A DNA stretch of 64,000 bases from Nonomuraea typhae (lineage in GTDB: Bacteria; Actinomycetota; Actinomycetes; Streptosporangiales; Streptosporangiaceae), in NCBI RefSeq assembly GCF_009760925.1, contig NZ_VRLV01000001.1:186001-250000 (forward strand). Direction: 5' to 3'. Under the pieces are notes generated by a model, which saw only the letters and a list, made by a program, of their open reading frames with translations, searched no databases and was not told where the DNA came from. The translations under genes and the position numbers were made by a program. Shown one piece after another: positions 33,144 to 40,661 of the stretch. How positions within the stretch are numbered: position 1 is the stretch's first letter; the number at the start of each line of letters is the position of its first letter.

Positions 33144-33250
33144 GCTGACGAGGAGCTAGGGCGTTGGTTACAAATGGGGCGAATAGCTGAGACCTCACCC
33201 GTCACTTCTGTACTATTTCCCCCCAGATATGTTCCCTGGGAGGCGACGCT

Positions 33251-34225
33251 GTGAAGTACGGCCGGGCTACGTTGGCTGCTGGTCTGGTGATCGGGCTGCT
33301 GGCGTCACCGGTCGGTGTGGCCGCCGCCGACCCCAAACCGACCATCAAACAGGCCAAGGCCAAGCTCGCCCGCCTCAACGACCGCGCCGACAAGGTCGTC
33401 GACCGCTTCAACACCGCCACCGAGCGGCACAAGGACGCCAAGAAGAAGTACGCGCGGCTGAACTCCTCGTACAAGCAGAAGCTGGCCACCGTGGAGAACC
33501 TGCGCAAGCAGATCGTCACCATGACGGTCAACGACTACCGGCTCGGCGCCGACGTGACCTCCTGGCCGTCGATCATGGGCAACGGCGACCCGACGGGCCT
33601 GCTCAGCGGTATGGCCCTCACGAGCCAGATGCAGGCCGAGCGGAGCGAGCGGCTGGCCGCCTTCGACCGGGAGAACAAGGGCCTGAAGGCCGAGCGCGAC
33701 CGCGCCCAGGACGCCCTCGTCGCCGCCGACGACGAACGCGACGAGGTGGAGAAGGAACGCGCCGAGGTTCTCGAGCTGATCAAGCAGCAGAAGAAGCTCC
33801 TGCGCGAACTGGGCGCCTACAACGAGGGCGACCCCGACAGCACCGGCATCGCCTACGACGGCCCGGCCACCGGCAACGCGGCCGCCGTGCTCAAGTTCGC
33901 CTACGCCCAGGTCGGCAAGCCCTACATCTACGGCGGCACCGGGCCGCGCGGCTACGACTGCTCCGGCTTCACCCAGGCGTCCTGGCGGGCCGGCGGCGTC
34001 TCGCTGCCCCGCACCACCTGGCAGCAGTGGGCCTGGGGCGCCAAGCGGAAGGTCAGCCTGGACGCCCTCCAGCCCGGTGACCTGATCTTCAGCGAGGGCC
34101 TCGGCCACGTCACCATGTACGCGGGCAACGGCAACATCGTGCACGCGCCGCAGACCGGCGACGTCATCAAGGTCGTCAAGCTCTCCTCGTACGGCCGGCG
34201 GATCGTCGGCGCCATCCGGCCCTAG
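33251..34225 (+). CDS. Secreted NlpC/P60 endopeptidase with coiled-coil N terminus (RipC-like)
   Basis: A 324-residue cell-wall hydrolase. A Sec signal peptide ends near ASPVGVAAAD (about residue 26). Residues 30-190 form a long coiled coil of two helical arms (KQAKAKLARLNDRADKV; AERSERLAAFDREN), the regulatory type seen in Rip and FtsEX-controlled hydrolases. The NlpC/P60 domain (about 210-324) has catalytic Cys 237 in YDCSGFTQASW, histidine in GHVTMYAGNG and a second His in NIVHAP; it cuts D-Glu to diaminopimelate bonds in stem peptides. From memory Rv2190c occupies the same syntenic place. GTG 33251 has GGGAGG upstream. A TACTAT at 33211-33216 may be its -10. Confidence 0.92.
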   Translation: MKYGRATLAAGLVIGLLASPVGVAAADPKPTIKQAKAKLARLNDRADKVVDRFNTATERHKDAKKKYARLNSSYKQKLATVENLRKQIVTMTVNDYRLGADVTSWPSIMGNGDPTGLLSGMALTSQMQAERSERLAAFDRENKGLKAERDRAQDALVAADDERDEVEKERAEVLELIKQQKKLLRELGAYNEGDPDSTGIAYDGPATGNAAAVLKFAYAQVGKPYIYGGTGPRGYDCSGFTQASWRAGGVSLPRTTWQQWAWGAKRKVSLDALQPGDLIFSEGLGHVTMYAGNGNIVHAPQTGDVIKVVKLSSYGRRIVGAIRP

Positions 34226-35106
34226 GCGGCCGGGCCGTACCCCAGCATGACCTCCAGCAGCGCCTCCACGGCCGGTGAGCGGGCCGGGCGGGGCAGGACG
34301 ACGGCGTAGACGCGCCGGGCGGGCAGCGCGGGGGAGGGGCGCAGCAGCCGGATGTCCCCGCGCACGGCGGCGCCCGCGACCGACGGGTACAACATCACCC
34401 CGACCCCCGCCGCCACCAGCCCCTGGCGCCCGTTCCAGTCGTCGCACAGGTGGCGCACGCGCGGCGGCGCGCCCATGGCCGCCCCCAGCTCCGACAGCGG
34501 CCCGAGGCAGTCGGGGTGGGTGCCGTCGATCCACGGCTCCTCCGCCAGCTCGCGCAGCGCGACCGTCTCGGCCGAGGCGAGCGGGTGCGCGCCGGGCAGG
34601 GCCACCAGCAGGTCGTCGTCCAGGAGCGGCACCGCCTCCAGGCCCGCGGGCGGCTCGGGGTCCCACGAGGTGGTCAGCGCGAGGTCGGCCGTCCCCTCGC
34701 GGACGGCGTGCGCCCCCTGACCGGCGACGGTCAGGGAGAGCTCCACGCCGGGATGCCGGGTGGCCAGGATGCGGAAGCAGCCGGGGACGAAGTCCGTGGC
34801 CGCGCTCGGGAAGGCGTGCACGCGCACGCGGCCGGTCTCGCCCGCCGCGTGGGCCGCCAGCCTCGTCTCCAGCAGCGTCATGCCGTCGAGGACCCGCGCG
34901 GCCTGCTCCAGCGCGGCCAGCCCGGCGTCGGTGGCGCGGACGCCGCGGGGCAGCCGGTGGAACAACCGCACGCCGCTGCGCCGCTCCAGCGCGGCGATCT
35001 GCCGGGAGACGGCGGGCTGCGTCATCGACAGCGCCTCGGCGGCGGCCGAGAAGGACCCGAGCCGCCCCACCTCCGACAGCACCTTCAGTGACCAGACGTC
35101 AAGCAT
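34222..35106 (-). CDS. LysR-family transcriptional regulator
   Basis: A 294-residue LysR regulator. The N-terminal winged helix (2-60) reads SLKVLSEVGRLGSFSAAAEA then MTQPAVSRQIAALERRSG; residues 90-290 form the two-lobed periplasmic-binding-type effector domain. ATG 35106 is the standard LysR start just ahead of the first helix. It is divergent from a SAM methyltransferase gene (35177) across 70 nt, the usual layout of a LysR regulator and its target. Three ATGCC direct repeats in that gap (35118, 35127, 35150) are the only repeated element seen. Its stop codon overlaps that of the convergent NlpC/P60 gene at CTAG (34222-34225). Confidence 0.92.
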   Translation of the reverse strand: MLDVWSLKVLSEVGRLGSFSAAAEALSMTQPAVSRQIAALERRSGVRLFHRLPRGVRATDAGLAALEQAARVLDGMTLLETRLAAHAAGETGRVRVHAFPSAATDFVPGCFRILATRHPGVELSLTVAGQGAHAVREGTADLALTTSWDPEPPAGLEAVPLLDDDLLVALPGAHPLASAETVALRELAEEPWIDGTHPDCLGPLSELGAAMGAPPRVRHLCDDWNGRQGLVAAGVGVMLYPSVAGAAVRGDIRLLRPSPALPARRVYAVVLPRPARSPAVEALLEVMLGYGPAA

Positions 35107-35176
35107 GCATGGAGCTTATGCCTTTCATGCCGAACCCGCAGTGGTGCTCATGCCTTGTCCGCAGAAGGATCGGGTC

Positions 35177-35794
35177 ATGGACGCCTGGATCGCCTCCCTT
35201 CTGCCCGCCGTCCCCGTCCGCATCCTGGACGCGGGGTGCGGCGACGGTTCGCTGGCCGCGCAGCTGTCGTCTCTCGGCCACGACGTCACCGCCATCGACC
35301 TCGACCCCGGTCCCGCCCACGCCGCCGGGGTCCCCGCGCGGCGGGCCGACATGGCCGCCTACGAGGACGACCCGTTCGACGTCATCGTGATGTCACTGTC
35401 GCTCCACCACATGCACCCGCTCGGGAAGGCGCTCGACCGCGCCGCCGCGCTGCTGGTCCCCGGCGGGCGGCTCGTCGTGGACGAGTTCGCGTGGGACTGG
35501 GCCGACGGGCCCGCGGCCACCTGGTTCTACGACGCCGGTGTGCTGCTCGGGCGCTTCGACGAGCCGGTCGAGGACCCTCTCGCGCGCTGGCGCGAGGCCC
35601 ATGCGGACTGTGCGACCGCGCGCGACATGCTCGCCGCCATCGAGGCGCGCTTCGCCGTCACCGGGTTGCGCCGCGTGCCGTACCTGCATCGCTATCTCGA
35701 GGGGCCGGCGCGGCTGCGGGAGATCGAAGAGGTACGGCACGTGCCGACCGGGTTCCGGCTGACGGCTGTGACCAGAGTGACGGATGGGATCTGA
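35177..35794 (+). CDS. SAM-dependent class I methyltransferase
   Basis: A 205-residue Rossmann-fold methyltransferase of the Methyltransf_11/25 kind: motif I ILDAGCGDGSLAAQL near residue 16, an acidic strand-2 end VTAIDLDPG, and the post-I segment DPFDVIVMSLSLHHMHPL. The C-terminal half (FAWDWADGPAATWFYD) is family-specific. The methyl acceptor cannot be told. ATG 35177 has AAGGA 8 nt upstream; ATG 35150 is in frame and weaker. Divergent from the LysR gene, which may control it. Confidence 0.82.
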   Translation: MDAWIASLLPAVPVRILDAGCGDGSLAAQLSSLGHDVTAIDLDPGPAHAAGVPARRADMAAYEDDPFDVIVMSLSLHHMHPLGKALDRAAALLVPGGRLVVDEFAWDWADGPAATWFYDAGVLLGRFDEPVEDPLARWREAHADCATARDMLAAIEARFAVTGLRRVPYLHRYLEGPARLREIEEVRHVPTGFRLTAVTRVTDGI

Positions 35795-35840
35795 CATGAC
35801 CTTGGAGCTCCAAGTGTGAGCAGGGTCACATTTGGATAAC

Positions 35841-35865
35841 GGAACCCGTGGTTCAGCAGGAGTTC
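35841..35865 (+). promoter_or_regulatory. Possible ECF-sigma promoter upstream of the c-di-AMP riboswitch
   Basis: GGAAC (35841-35845) and GTTC (35862-35865) are separated by 16 nt, the general pattern of envelope-stress ECF promoters (GGAAC-N16/17 then a GTT or GTC core). It lies about 155 nt before the riboswitch. Assignment to a particular sigma factor is not possible. Confidence 0.35.
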
Positions 35866-36019
35866 TCGCTCTGACAGAACCCTCTGGCTGATCTTGACAA
35901 CTTTGCTTGCGCTTTGCCGAGCCGTGACGCCCCGAGTACCTTCTGGCGTCGCGGCGGACAAGCCATGGGCGCCGTAGCACCACACATCCGCCGGCCGCCC
36001 CGTCACCACGAGGGCCGCG

Positions 36020-36164
36020 GCCTGCCGAGTCCGTGCAGCCAGGAGGCACGGAGCCGGGGAACCACCGATCCCGATCCCCAGGGGTCAAGGGGTGAATCGG
36101 CGCGCGCACACCGCGTGCCGTAGGGCGACTTCCAGGCCCGAATCCGACAGCTAACCCGGTAGGC
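36020..36164 (+). ncRNA. Cyclic di-AMP riboswitch (ydaO/yuaA class)
   Basis: The conserved blocks of this class are all present in order: GCCGAGTCCGTGCAG (36023-36037) with a TCCGTGC/GCACGGA hairpin, GGGGAACCACC (36056-36066), GGGGTGAATCGG (36089-36100), TAGGGCGACTTCCAGGCCCG (36121-36140), AATCCGACAGCTAACCC (36141-36157) and GTAGGC (36159-36164). Closing stem P1 pairs 36020-36027 (GCCTGCCG) with 36157-36164 (CGGTAGGC). In actinobacteria this class controls cell-wall hydrolases and normally turns expression off when c-di-AMP is high. Here it precedes an NlpC/P60 gene by 26 nt. No clear separate terminator hairpin is visible downstream, so control may be at translation of the following AAGGAG site (inference). 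Confidence 0.93.
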
Positions 36165-36179
36165 GTTCGTGGAAGCTCC

Positions 36180-36185
36180 AAGGAG
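36180..36185 (+). promoter_or_regulatory. Ribosome binding site pointing to a CTG start codon
   Basis: AAGGAG is followed by a 5-nt spacer and CTG at 36191. No ATG, GTG or TTG lies in frame between it and ATG 36245, which is 59 nt away and too far for this site. Confidence 0.6.
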
Positions 36186-36190
36186 ACATC

Positions 36191-36742
36191 CTGTCTACCT
36201 CCCTGCATTACCCCCGTCGTGTCCTCAGTGGCGCGGCGATCGCCATGACCGTGACGGCCGGAGGGTTCGCCCTCCACGCCCCCGCCGCGCAGGCCGCGAC
36301 CACCACGAGGACCGCGACCGTCACGAAGGCCGTCACGAAGGCCGTCAAGAAGGCCGTCACCACCCGCGCCACCAGGCAGAAGGCGAAGGCGGTCAAGGCC
36401 GTCTCCGTGGCCAGGGCGCAGGTCGGCGACCCGTATCGCTACGGCGGCACGGGACCCGGCGCCTTCGACTGCTCCGGACTCGTCCAGTACGCCTGGAAGA
36501 AGGCCGGAGTCAAGATCCCCCGCGTGACGCACAGCCAGTACGCGCGCATCAAGAAGAAGATCTCATGGAAGTCTCTGCAGCCGGGTGACCTGCTGTTCTT
36601 CCGCGGTCGTGGCCATGTCGGCATGTACGTCGGCGACGGCAAGATGGTCCACTCGCCCAGTTCGGGCAAGCGGGTGCGGGTGGACAGGCTCAGCGGATGG
36701 CGTAAGTCGTCGTTCGCCGGAGCCGTCCGGCCGGGTTCGTAG
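36191..36742 (+). CDS. Secreted NlpC/P60 endopeptidase under c-di-AMP riboswitch control, probable CTG start
   Basis: From CTG 36191 the product is 183 residues: an n-region with YPRRV, a hydrophobic core LSGAAIAMTVTAGGFAL and a cleavage site near APAAQAA, together a complete Sec signal. ATG 36245 would leave a signal peptide with no positive charge and half a core, so the CTG next to AAGGAG is favoured. A Lys/Ala/Thr-rich linker (TKAVTKAVKKAVTTRATR) follows, then the catalytic domain with Cys 94 in FDCSGLVQYAW, GHVGMYVGDG and MVHSP. It should cleave peptidoglycan stem peptides. Unlike the hydrolase at 33251 it has no coiled coil, so control is presumably through expression. A 15-bp hairpin ends the unit. 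Confidence 0.88.
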   Translation: MSTSLHYPRRVLSGAAIAMTVTAGGFALHAPAAQAATTTRTATVTKAVTKAVKKAVTTRATRQKAKAVKAVSVARAQVGDPYRYGGTGPGAFDCSGLVQYAWKKAGVKIPRVTHSQYARIKKKISWKSLQPGDLLFFRGRGHVGMYVGDGKMVHSPSSGKRVRVDRLSGWRKSSFAGAVRPGS

Positions 36743-36794
36743 GAGCCCGGTCAGCACAGGCCGGGCTGAGGCGAGGTTCCGCCCGGTTGACGCA

Positions 36795-36829
36795 CGTGGG
36801 CCCCGTCCCCTCCCGGGACGGGGCCCACG
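36795..36829. terminator. Terminator hairpin after the riboswitch-controlled hydrolase
   Basis: A perfect 15-bp stem (36795-36809 with 36815-36829, GTGGGCCCCGTCCC and its complement plus one closing pair) with a CTCCC loop, 52 nt after the stop. Confidence 0.85.
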
Positions 36830-36839
36830 CGCGTGCGGC

Positions 36840-36845
36840 TACCAT
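36840..36845 (+). promoter_or_regulatory. Putative -10 element, leaderless metalloprotease start
   Basis: TACCAT ends 6 nt before GTG 36852, and the CGGGCC between them is not a Shine-Dalgarno. It follows directly on the terminator at 36795-36829, so a new transcript starting here is plausible. Confidence 0.4.
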
Positions 36846-36851
36846 CGGGCC

Positions 36852-37634
36852 GTGGTCGTGAGCCGTCGCGCCGCGCTCGCGGCCCTCCTGATCGCAGCCG
36901 TGGGCTGCGGGGCGTCCGCTACGCGTGATGAGGGGACGGCCGGCCGTACGCCGGCTGAGGGAACGGCCCGCCGTACGCCGGTTGAAGGATCGGCCCGCCG
37001 TACGCCAGCCGCAGGTGTCGATCGCGCGGATCTCGCGCGGCGGGCGGACAGGGCCGCGCGGAGGGTCGGCGCGGTGCTCGGGCAGCCGGTACGGCCGCGC
37101 GTCGAGGTGGCGGCCGACGCCGGGGAGGCGGCCCGGATGGCCGGGGTGGCCTCCGTCGAGGGTCTGGCCGCGGTGGCCGACGCCGGGCGGGTGATCGTGA
37201 TCCCGGAGACGTACGCCAGGCTCACCCCCACCGGGCGCGACGTCGTGCTCACCCACGAGCTCACCCACGTGGCGGCCGGGACGGAGGGGCTGCCCGCGTG
37301 GCTGTACGAGGGGTTCGCCGACTACGTGGCCTACAAGGACGCCGGGCTGGCCGTGCCCGTGGCCGCGGCCGAGCTGGCCGCCGAGGTACGGGCGGGCAGG
37401 GTGCCGCGGAGCCTCCCCGGCCCGGAGGCGTTCGCGCCCGGGTCGGCGCGGCTGGCACAGTCCTACCAGGAGGCGTGGCTGGCGTGTCGCTTCCTGGCCG
37501 AGCGGCTGGGCGAGGCCAGGCTGGTGAAGCTCTACCACGACGCCCGGCGGGCAGGTGCGCACCGAGCGCTGCCCTGGCCGGTCGCCGAGCTGACCGATCG
37601 GTGGCGCAGGTACGTGCGGAAGGAACTGGCATGA
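36852..37634 (+). CDS. Gluzincin-type metalloprotease lipoprotein
   Basis: A 260-residue exported protein. VVVSRRAALAALLIAAVGC is a short twin-arginine-like or Sec lipoprotein signal with its cysteine near residue 20. Residues 28-58 are a linker of about three 10-residue repeats around RTPxEG, encoded by roughly 30-bp tandem repeats. The catalytic part has HELTH (135-139) and EGFADYVAY some 20 residues later, the zinc ligands of gluzincins (peptidase MA-like). Substrate unknown. GTG 36852 follows a TACCAT by 6 nt, suggesting a leaderless mRNA; GTG 36858 is an alternative. The stop overlaps the M48 protease start (ATGA at 37631-37634). Confidence 0.8.
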   Translation: MVVSRRAALAALLIAAVGCGASATRDEGTAGRTPAEGTARRTPVEGSARRTPAAGVDRADLARRADRAARRVGAVLGQPVRPRVEVAADAGEAARMAGVASVEGLAAVADAGRVIVIPETYARLTPTGRDVVLTHELTHVAAGTEGLPAWLYEGFADYVAYKDAGLAVPVAAAELAAEVRAGRVPRSLPGPEAFAPGSARLAQSYQEAWLACRFLAERLGEARLVKLYHDARRAGAHRALPWPVAELTDRWRRYVRKELA

Positions 37635-38902
37635 CGGAAGACACCCTGGCCGGGGCGGGGCTGCGGCGGCAGGCGGGGATCGCGGCGGCCGTCCTCGGCG
37701 CCGCCTTCGTCGTGATCGCCGCGCTCACCACCCCCTGGCGGCCGCTGCCCGCGCAGGCGCCCCAGGTGGCCCCCGATCCGGCCCGCGACTTCACCGCGGA
37801 GCAGCTCGCCAGGTCACAGGCGTTCGACGCGGCCACCAGCGTGCCGTCGTACCTGTCGTTCGGGCTGACGATTCTGTTCGCCGGGCTGCTGGTGGCCACG
37901 CCGATGGGCGCGAAGCTCCTCGGCAGGCTGCGGGGGCCGTGGTGGGTGCGGGTCATTCTGGGCGTGGTGGTGCTGACCGCGCTGGTCGAGCTGCTGCGCT
38001 GGCCGCTCGGGATGTGGTTCGAGGTACGGCTGCGCGATTTCGGGCTGTCCACCCAGGGGTGGGCCGATTGGAGTGGTGACCGGCTGAAGAGCATCGGCGT
38101 CCGGATCGTGCTGCTGGCCATCATGGTCGTGGCGCTGGCCGGGCTGGCCCGCCGGTTCCGCCGCTGGTGGATCGCCGCCGCCGGGGGCGCCGCCGTACTC
38201 ACGATCGTCGCCTCGTTCGTGTATCCGGTCGTGTTCGAGCCGCTGTTCAACGACTTCCGCCCCATGGCCGCGGGCAAGCTCCGCACCGACCTGCTGGCCA
38301 TGGCCGAGCGCGACGGCGTCCCGGTCGAGGACGTGCTCGTCGCCGACGCCTCCCGCCGGACCACCGCGCTCAACGCCTACGTCTCCGGCTTCGGCGCCAC
38401 CCGCCGCATCGTGGTCTACGACACGCTCCTCAAGGCTCCGGAGCCCGAGGTCGAGCTGGTCGTCGCGCACGAGCTGGGACACGCCGGGAACGGCGATGTC
38501 CTCAACGGCACGCTCCTGGCCGCGCTGGGCGCCGCGTTCGGCGCGGCCGCGCTGTTCGCGATCTTCCCCTGGGTACGGCGGCGCGTCCGGGTGGGCACGA
38601 TCGCCGAGCCGGTGGCGGTCGGCGCCGTCATGGGCCTGATGAGCCTGGCCACGGTGCTGTCCGGACCCGCCCAGAACCTCATCAGCCGCCACGTCGAGGC
38701 CCGGGCCGACGCCCACTCGCTCGACCTCACGCGTGACCCGGCCACGTTCGTCGCCATGCAGAAGCGGCTGGCGACCACGAACATCTCGGATTTGTCGCCC
38801 GACCTCGTCGAGTACATCCTGTACGCCTCCCACCCCACCGCCCCGCAGCGCATCGCCATGGCCCGCTCCTGGGCGCTGCTGAACGGCGTGCCCGAGCCGT
38901 GA
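37631..38902 (+). CDS. M48 (Ste24/CAAX-type) integral membrane metalloprotease
   Basis: A 423-residue membrane zinc protease. The N-terminal half (1-210) has five hydrophobic segments of the M48 N-terminal domain; the Ste24-like core has PLFNDFRPMA, DASRRTTALNAYVSGFG and the zinc site VVAHELGHAGNGD (histidine near 280), with the third ligand in HVEARADAHSL near 358. Ste24-type enzymes cut prenylated or misfolded membrane proteins; in bacteria the role is usually membrane protein quality control. It is coupled by overlaps to the gluzincin lipoprotein upstream and to pimB' downstream. Confidence 0.9.
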   Translation: MTEDTLAGAGLRRQAGIAAAVLGAAFVVIAALTTPWRPLPAQAPQVAPDPARDFTAEQLARSQAFDAATSVPSYLSFGLTILFAGLLVATPMGAKLLGRLRGPWWVRVILGVVVLTALVELLRWPLGMWFEVRLRDFGLSTQGWADWSGDRLKSIGVRIVLLAIMVVALAGLARRFRRWWIAAAGGAAVLTIVASFVYPVVFEPLFNDFRPMAAGKLRTDLLAMAERDGVPVEDVLVADASRRTTALNAYVSGFGATRRIVVYDTLLKAPEPEVELVVAHELGHAGNGDVLNGTLLAALGAAFGAAALFAIFPWVRRRVRVGTIAEPVAVGAVMGLMSLATVLSGPAQNLISRHVEARADAHSLDLTRDPATFVAMQKRLATTNISDLSPDLVEYILYASHPTAPQRIAMARSWALLNGVPEP

Positions 38903-39990
38903 GCCGCGTCCTCATCGTCACGAACGACTTCCCGCCCAGACAGGGCGGCATCCAGTCGTTCGTGCACGGCCTGGCGGTGCGGACGCCCGGGGTCGCCGTC
39001 TACGCCCCCGCCTGGCCGGGCAGCGCCGCCTTCGACCGGCGGCAGCCGTACCCGATCTTCCGCCATCCGACCTCGCTCATGCTGCCCACGCCCGCCGTGG
39101 CCCGCCGAGCCGCCCACCTCGTGGCCCGGCTGGGGGCGGACACCGTCGTCTTCGGCGCCGCCGCGCCTTTGGGCCTGCTCGCACCCCGCCTGCGCGCGGC
39201 CGGGGCCCGGCGGATCGTGATGCTCACGCACGGGCACGAGGCGTCCTGGGCCCGCACGCCGGGCCTGAGGCGGGTGCTGCGCCGGATCGGCGCGCACGCG
39301 GACGTGGTGACGTATCTGGGCTCGTACACGCGGGCTCGGCTCTCCGGCGTGATTCCCCCGGCCAAGCTGGTACGGCTGGCGCCCGGCGTGGACCCTTCGG
39401 CGTTCCACCCCTCGGCGGCGCCGGTCGAGCTCGGGCTGGGCGGGCGGCCGGTGGTGCTGTGCGTGTCCAGGCTGGTGGCGCGCAAGGGACAGGACCAGCT
39501 GATCAGGGCGTGGCCGAGGGTGCTGCGGGCGGTGCCCGGCGCCGTGTTGCTGCTGGCTGGCGAAGGCCCGGCCCGGCGGCGCCTGGAACGGCTGGCGGCG
39601 CGGACCCGGTCGGTGGTCTTCGCGGGGCCGGTGCCGGAGGAGAGCCTGCCGGGGTACTACGCGGCCGCCGACGTCTTCGCGATGCCGTGCCGTACCCGGT
39701 TGGGCGGGGTGGACGTCGAAGGGCTCGGCATCGTCTTCCTGGAGGCCGCGGCCAGTGGGCTGCCGGTACTGGCCGGGGCCTCCGGAGGCGCCCCCGATGC
39801 CGTACGGCCGGGGGAGACCGGGGTGGTGGTGGACGGGCGGTCGGTTCCCGAGGTGGCCGCCTCGCTGATCGAGCTGCTGGCCGATCCCGAGCGCGCCCGG
39901 AAGATGGGGGAGCTTGGGCGGGAATGGGTGGTTCTCGAGTGGTCGTGGGAGCTGGTGGCCCGGCGCTTCCATGAGATCCTCCGGGGATGA
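38899..39990 (+). CDS. pimB: GT4 mannosyltransferase, PimB'-like
   Basis: A 363-residue GT-B glycosyltransferase. N-lobe: VLIVTNDFPPRQGGIQSFVH; C-lobe: VSRLVARKGQDQLI, LAGEGPARRRLE, and the GT4 EX7E nucleotide-sugar site in VEGLGIVFLEAAASGLPV. The wording matches PimB' (Rv2188c by synteny, from memory), which adds the second mannose from GDP-mannose to phosphatidylinositol monomannoside at the inner membrane face. GTG 38899 overlaps the M48 protease stop. The ending TGA at 39988-39990 is part of a TGACGTCA site belonging to the next gene's control region. Confidence 0.86.
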   Translation: MSRVLIVTNDFPPRQGGIQSFVHGLAVRTPGVAVYAPAWPGSAAFDRRQPYPIFRHPTSLMLPTPAVARRAAHLVARLGADTVVFGAAAPLGLLAPRLRAAGARRIVMLTHGHEASWARTPGLRRVLRRIGAHADVVTYLGSYTRARLSGVIPPAKLVRLAPGVDPSAFHPSAAPVELGLGGRPVVLCVSRLVARKGQDQLIRAWPRVLRAVPGAVLLLAGEGPARRRLERLAARTRSVVFAGPVPEESLPGYYAAADVFAMPCRTRLGGVDVEGLGIVFLEAAASGLPVLAGASGGAPDAVRPGETGVVVDGRSVPEVAASLIELLADPERARKMGELGREWVVLEWSWELVARRFHEILRG

Positions 39991-40040
39991 CGTCACTCGC
40001 GGCTTGCGTTGACGGCGTCGTGATGTCATCATGACGTCAT
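39988..40040. promoter_or_regulatory. Promoter and palindromic operator sites of the ribbon-helix-helix gene
   Basis: Three related sites occur: TGACGTCA (39988-39995), TGATGTCATCA (40021-40031, an 11-bp palindrome) and ATGACGTCAT (40031-40040, a 10-bp perfect palindrome). A promoter TTGCGT (40004-40009)-N17-CATCAT (40027-40032) would start transcription at ATG 40039 with no leader; the two right-hand sites overlap its -10 and start. Autorepression by the encoded protein is the simple reading (inference). Confidence 0.55.
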
Positions 40041-40620
40041 GGATCTCACGCCCCACATCGACACCCTCCGCAGGGAGCTCACCGCCGCCGCCGGCGTGGG
40101 TGGCGCGGAGATGCGGGCCGCCGCCGAGTCGCTGACCTCCGCGCTGGAGGCCGCGATGCGGCTGACGTTGCTGGAGGTGCTCTCCGACGCGGCCGAGTCG
40201 CTCACCGGGCAGATCGAGCCGGACCAGGTCGAGTTGCGGATCCGCGGCAGGGAGCCCGAGCTCGTCGTCAGCCGTTCCCACCACGCCGCCGACGCTTCGG
40301 ACCCCGGCGCCTGGTATGGCGTTCCCGGGGTGCCCGGGGTGCCGGGGGTGCCGGGGATGTCCGGCTGGCCCGAGGGTCCTTGGGGTATGCCCGGGCCTCC
40401 GCCCCCTCCCGCGCCGCCCGAGCCCGGTGACGGCGACCCCACGACCGCCCGGATGACGTTGCGCCTGCCCGAACCGCTCAAGTCCCGCATCGAGCAGGTC
40501 GCCGGTCAGGCGGGGATGTCGGTGAACGCCTGGATGGTCCGCGTCCTGAGCCAGGCGGTGTCCGGCCGGCCATCCCCGCCCGGAGGTCCCGGTCAGCGCA
40601 TCACCGGCTGGGCCCGGTAA
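40039..40620 (+). CDS. Ribbon-helix-helix (HicB/Arc-like) regulator with collagen-like linker
   Basis: A 193-residue protein. The N-terminal part (1-90) is helical (MDLTPHIDTLRRELTAAAG; RLTLLEVLSDAAESL) and may be an oligomerisation or ligand domain. A low-complexity linker (95-125) has GVPG repeated four times and a Pro run. The C-terminal part (130-175) is a ribbon-helix-helix DNA-binding fold: ARMTLRLPEPLKSRIEQVAG then GMSVNAWMVRVLSQAV. Databases often label such proteins HicB-family antitoxins, but no toxin gene is adjacent; a DUF4097 gene follows. Palindromes overlap its own start, suggesting autoregulation. No Shine-Dalgarno precedes ATG 40039. Confidence 0.82.
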   Translation: MDLTPHIDTLRRELTAAAGVGGAEMRAAAESLTSALEAAMRLTLLEVLSDAAESLTGQIEPDQVELRIRGREPELVVSRSHHAADASDPGAWYGVPGVPGVPGVPGMSGWPEGPWGMPGPPPPPAPPEPGDGDPTTARMTLRLPEPLKSRIEQVAGQAGMSVNAWMVRVLSQAVSGRPSPPGGPGQRITGWAR

Positions 40621-40661
40621 CTCCACCCCACTGTCCGCCCGCGCCGATAGGAGATTTCGTC

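Noticed and set aside
33086..33250. A second c-di-AMP riboswitch before the first NlpC/P60 gene
   Set aside because: None of the conserved blocks (GGGGAACC, GGTGAATC, CCGAATCCGACAGCTAACC) is present; only a simple hairpin is seen.
35894..35899. TTGACA as -35 of the riboswitch transcript
   Set aside because: No TANNNT lies 16-18 nt downstream; the sequence there is CCGAGC.
40039..40620. HicB antitoxin of a HicAB toxin-antitoxin pair
   Set aside because: No HicA-like or other toxin gene lies on either side, and the long N-terminal domain and GVPG linker are not typical of HicB.
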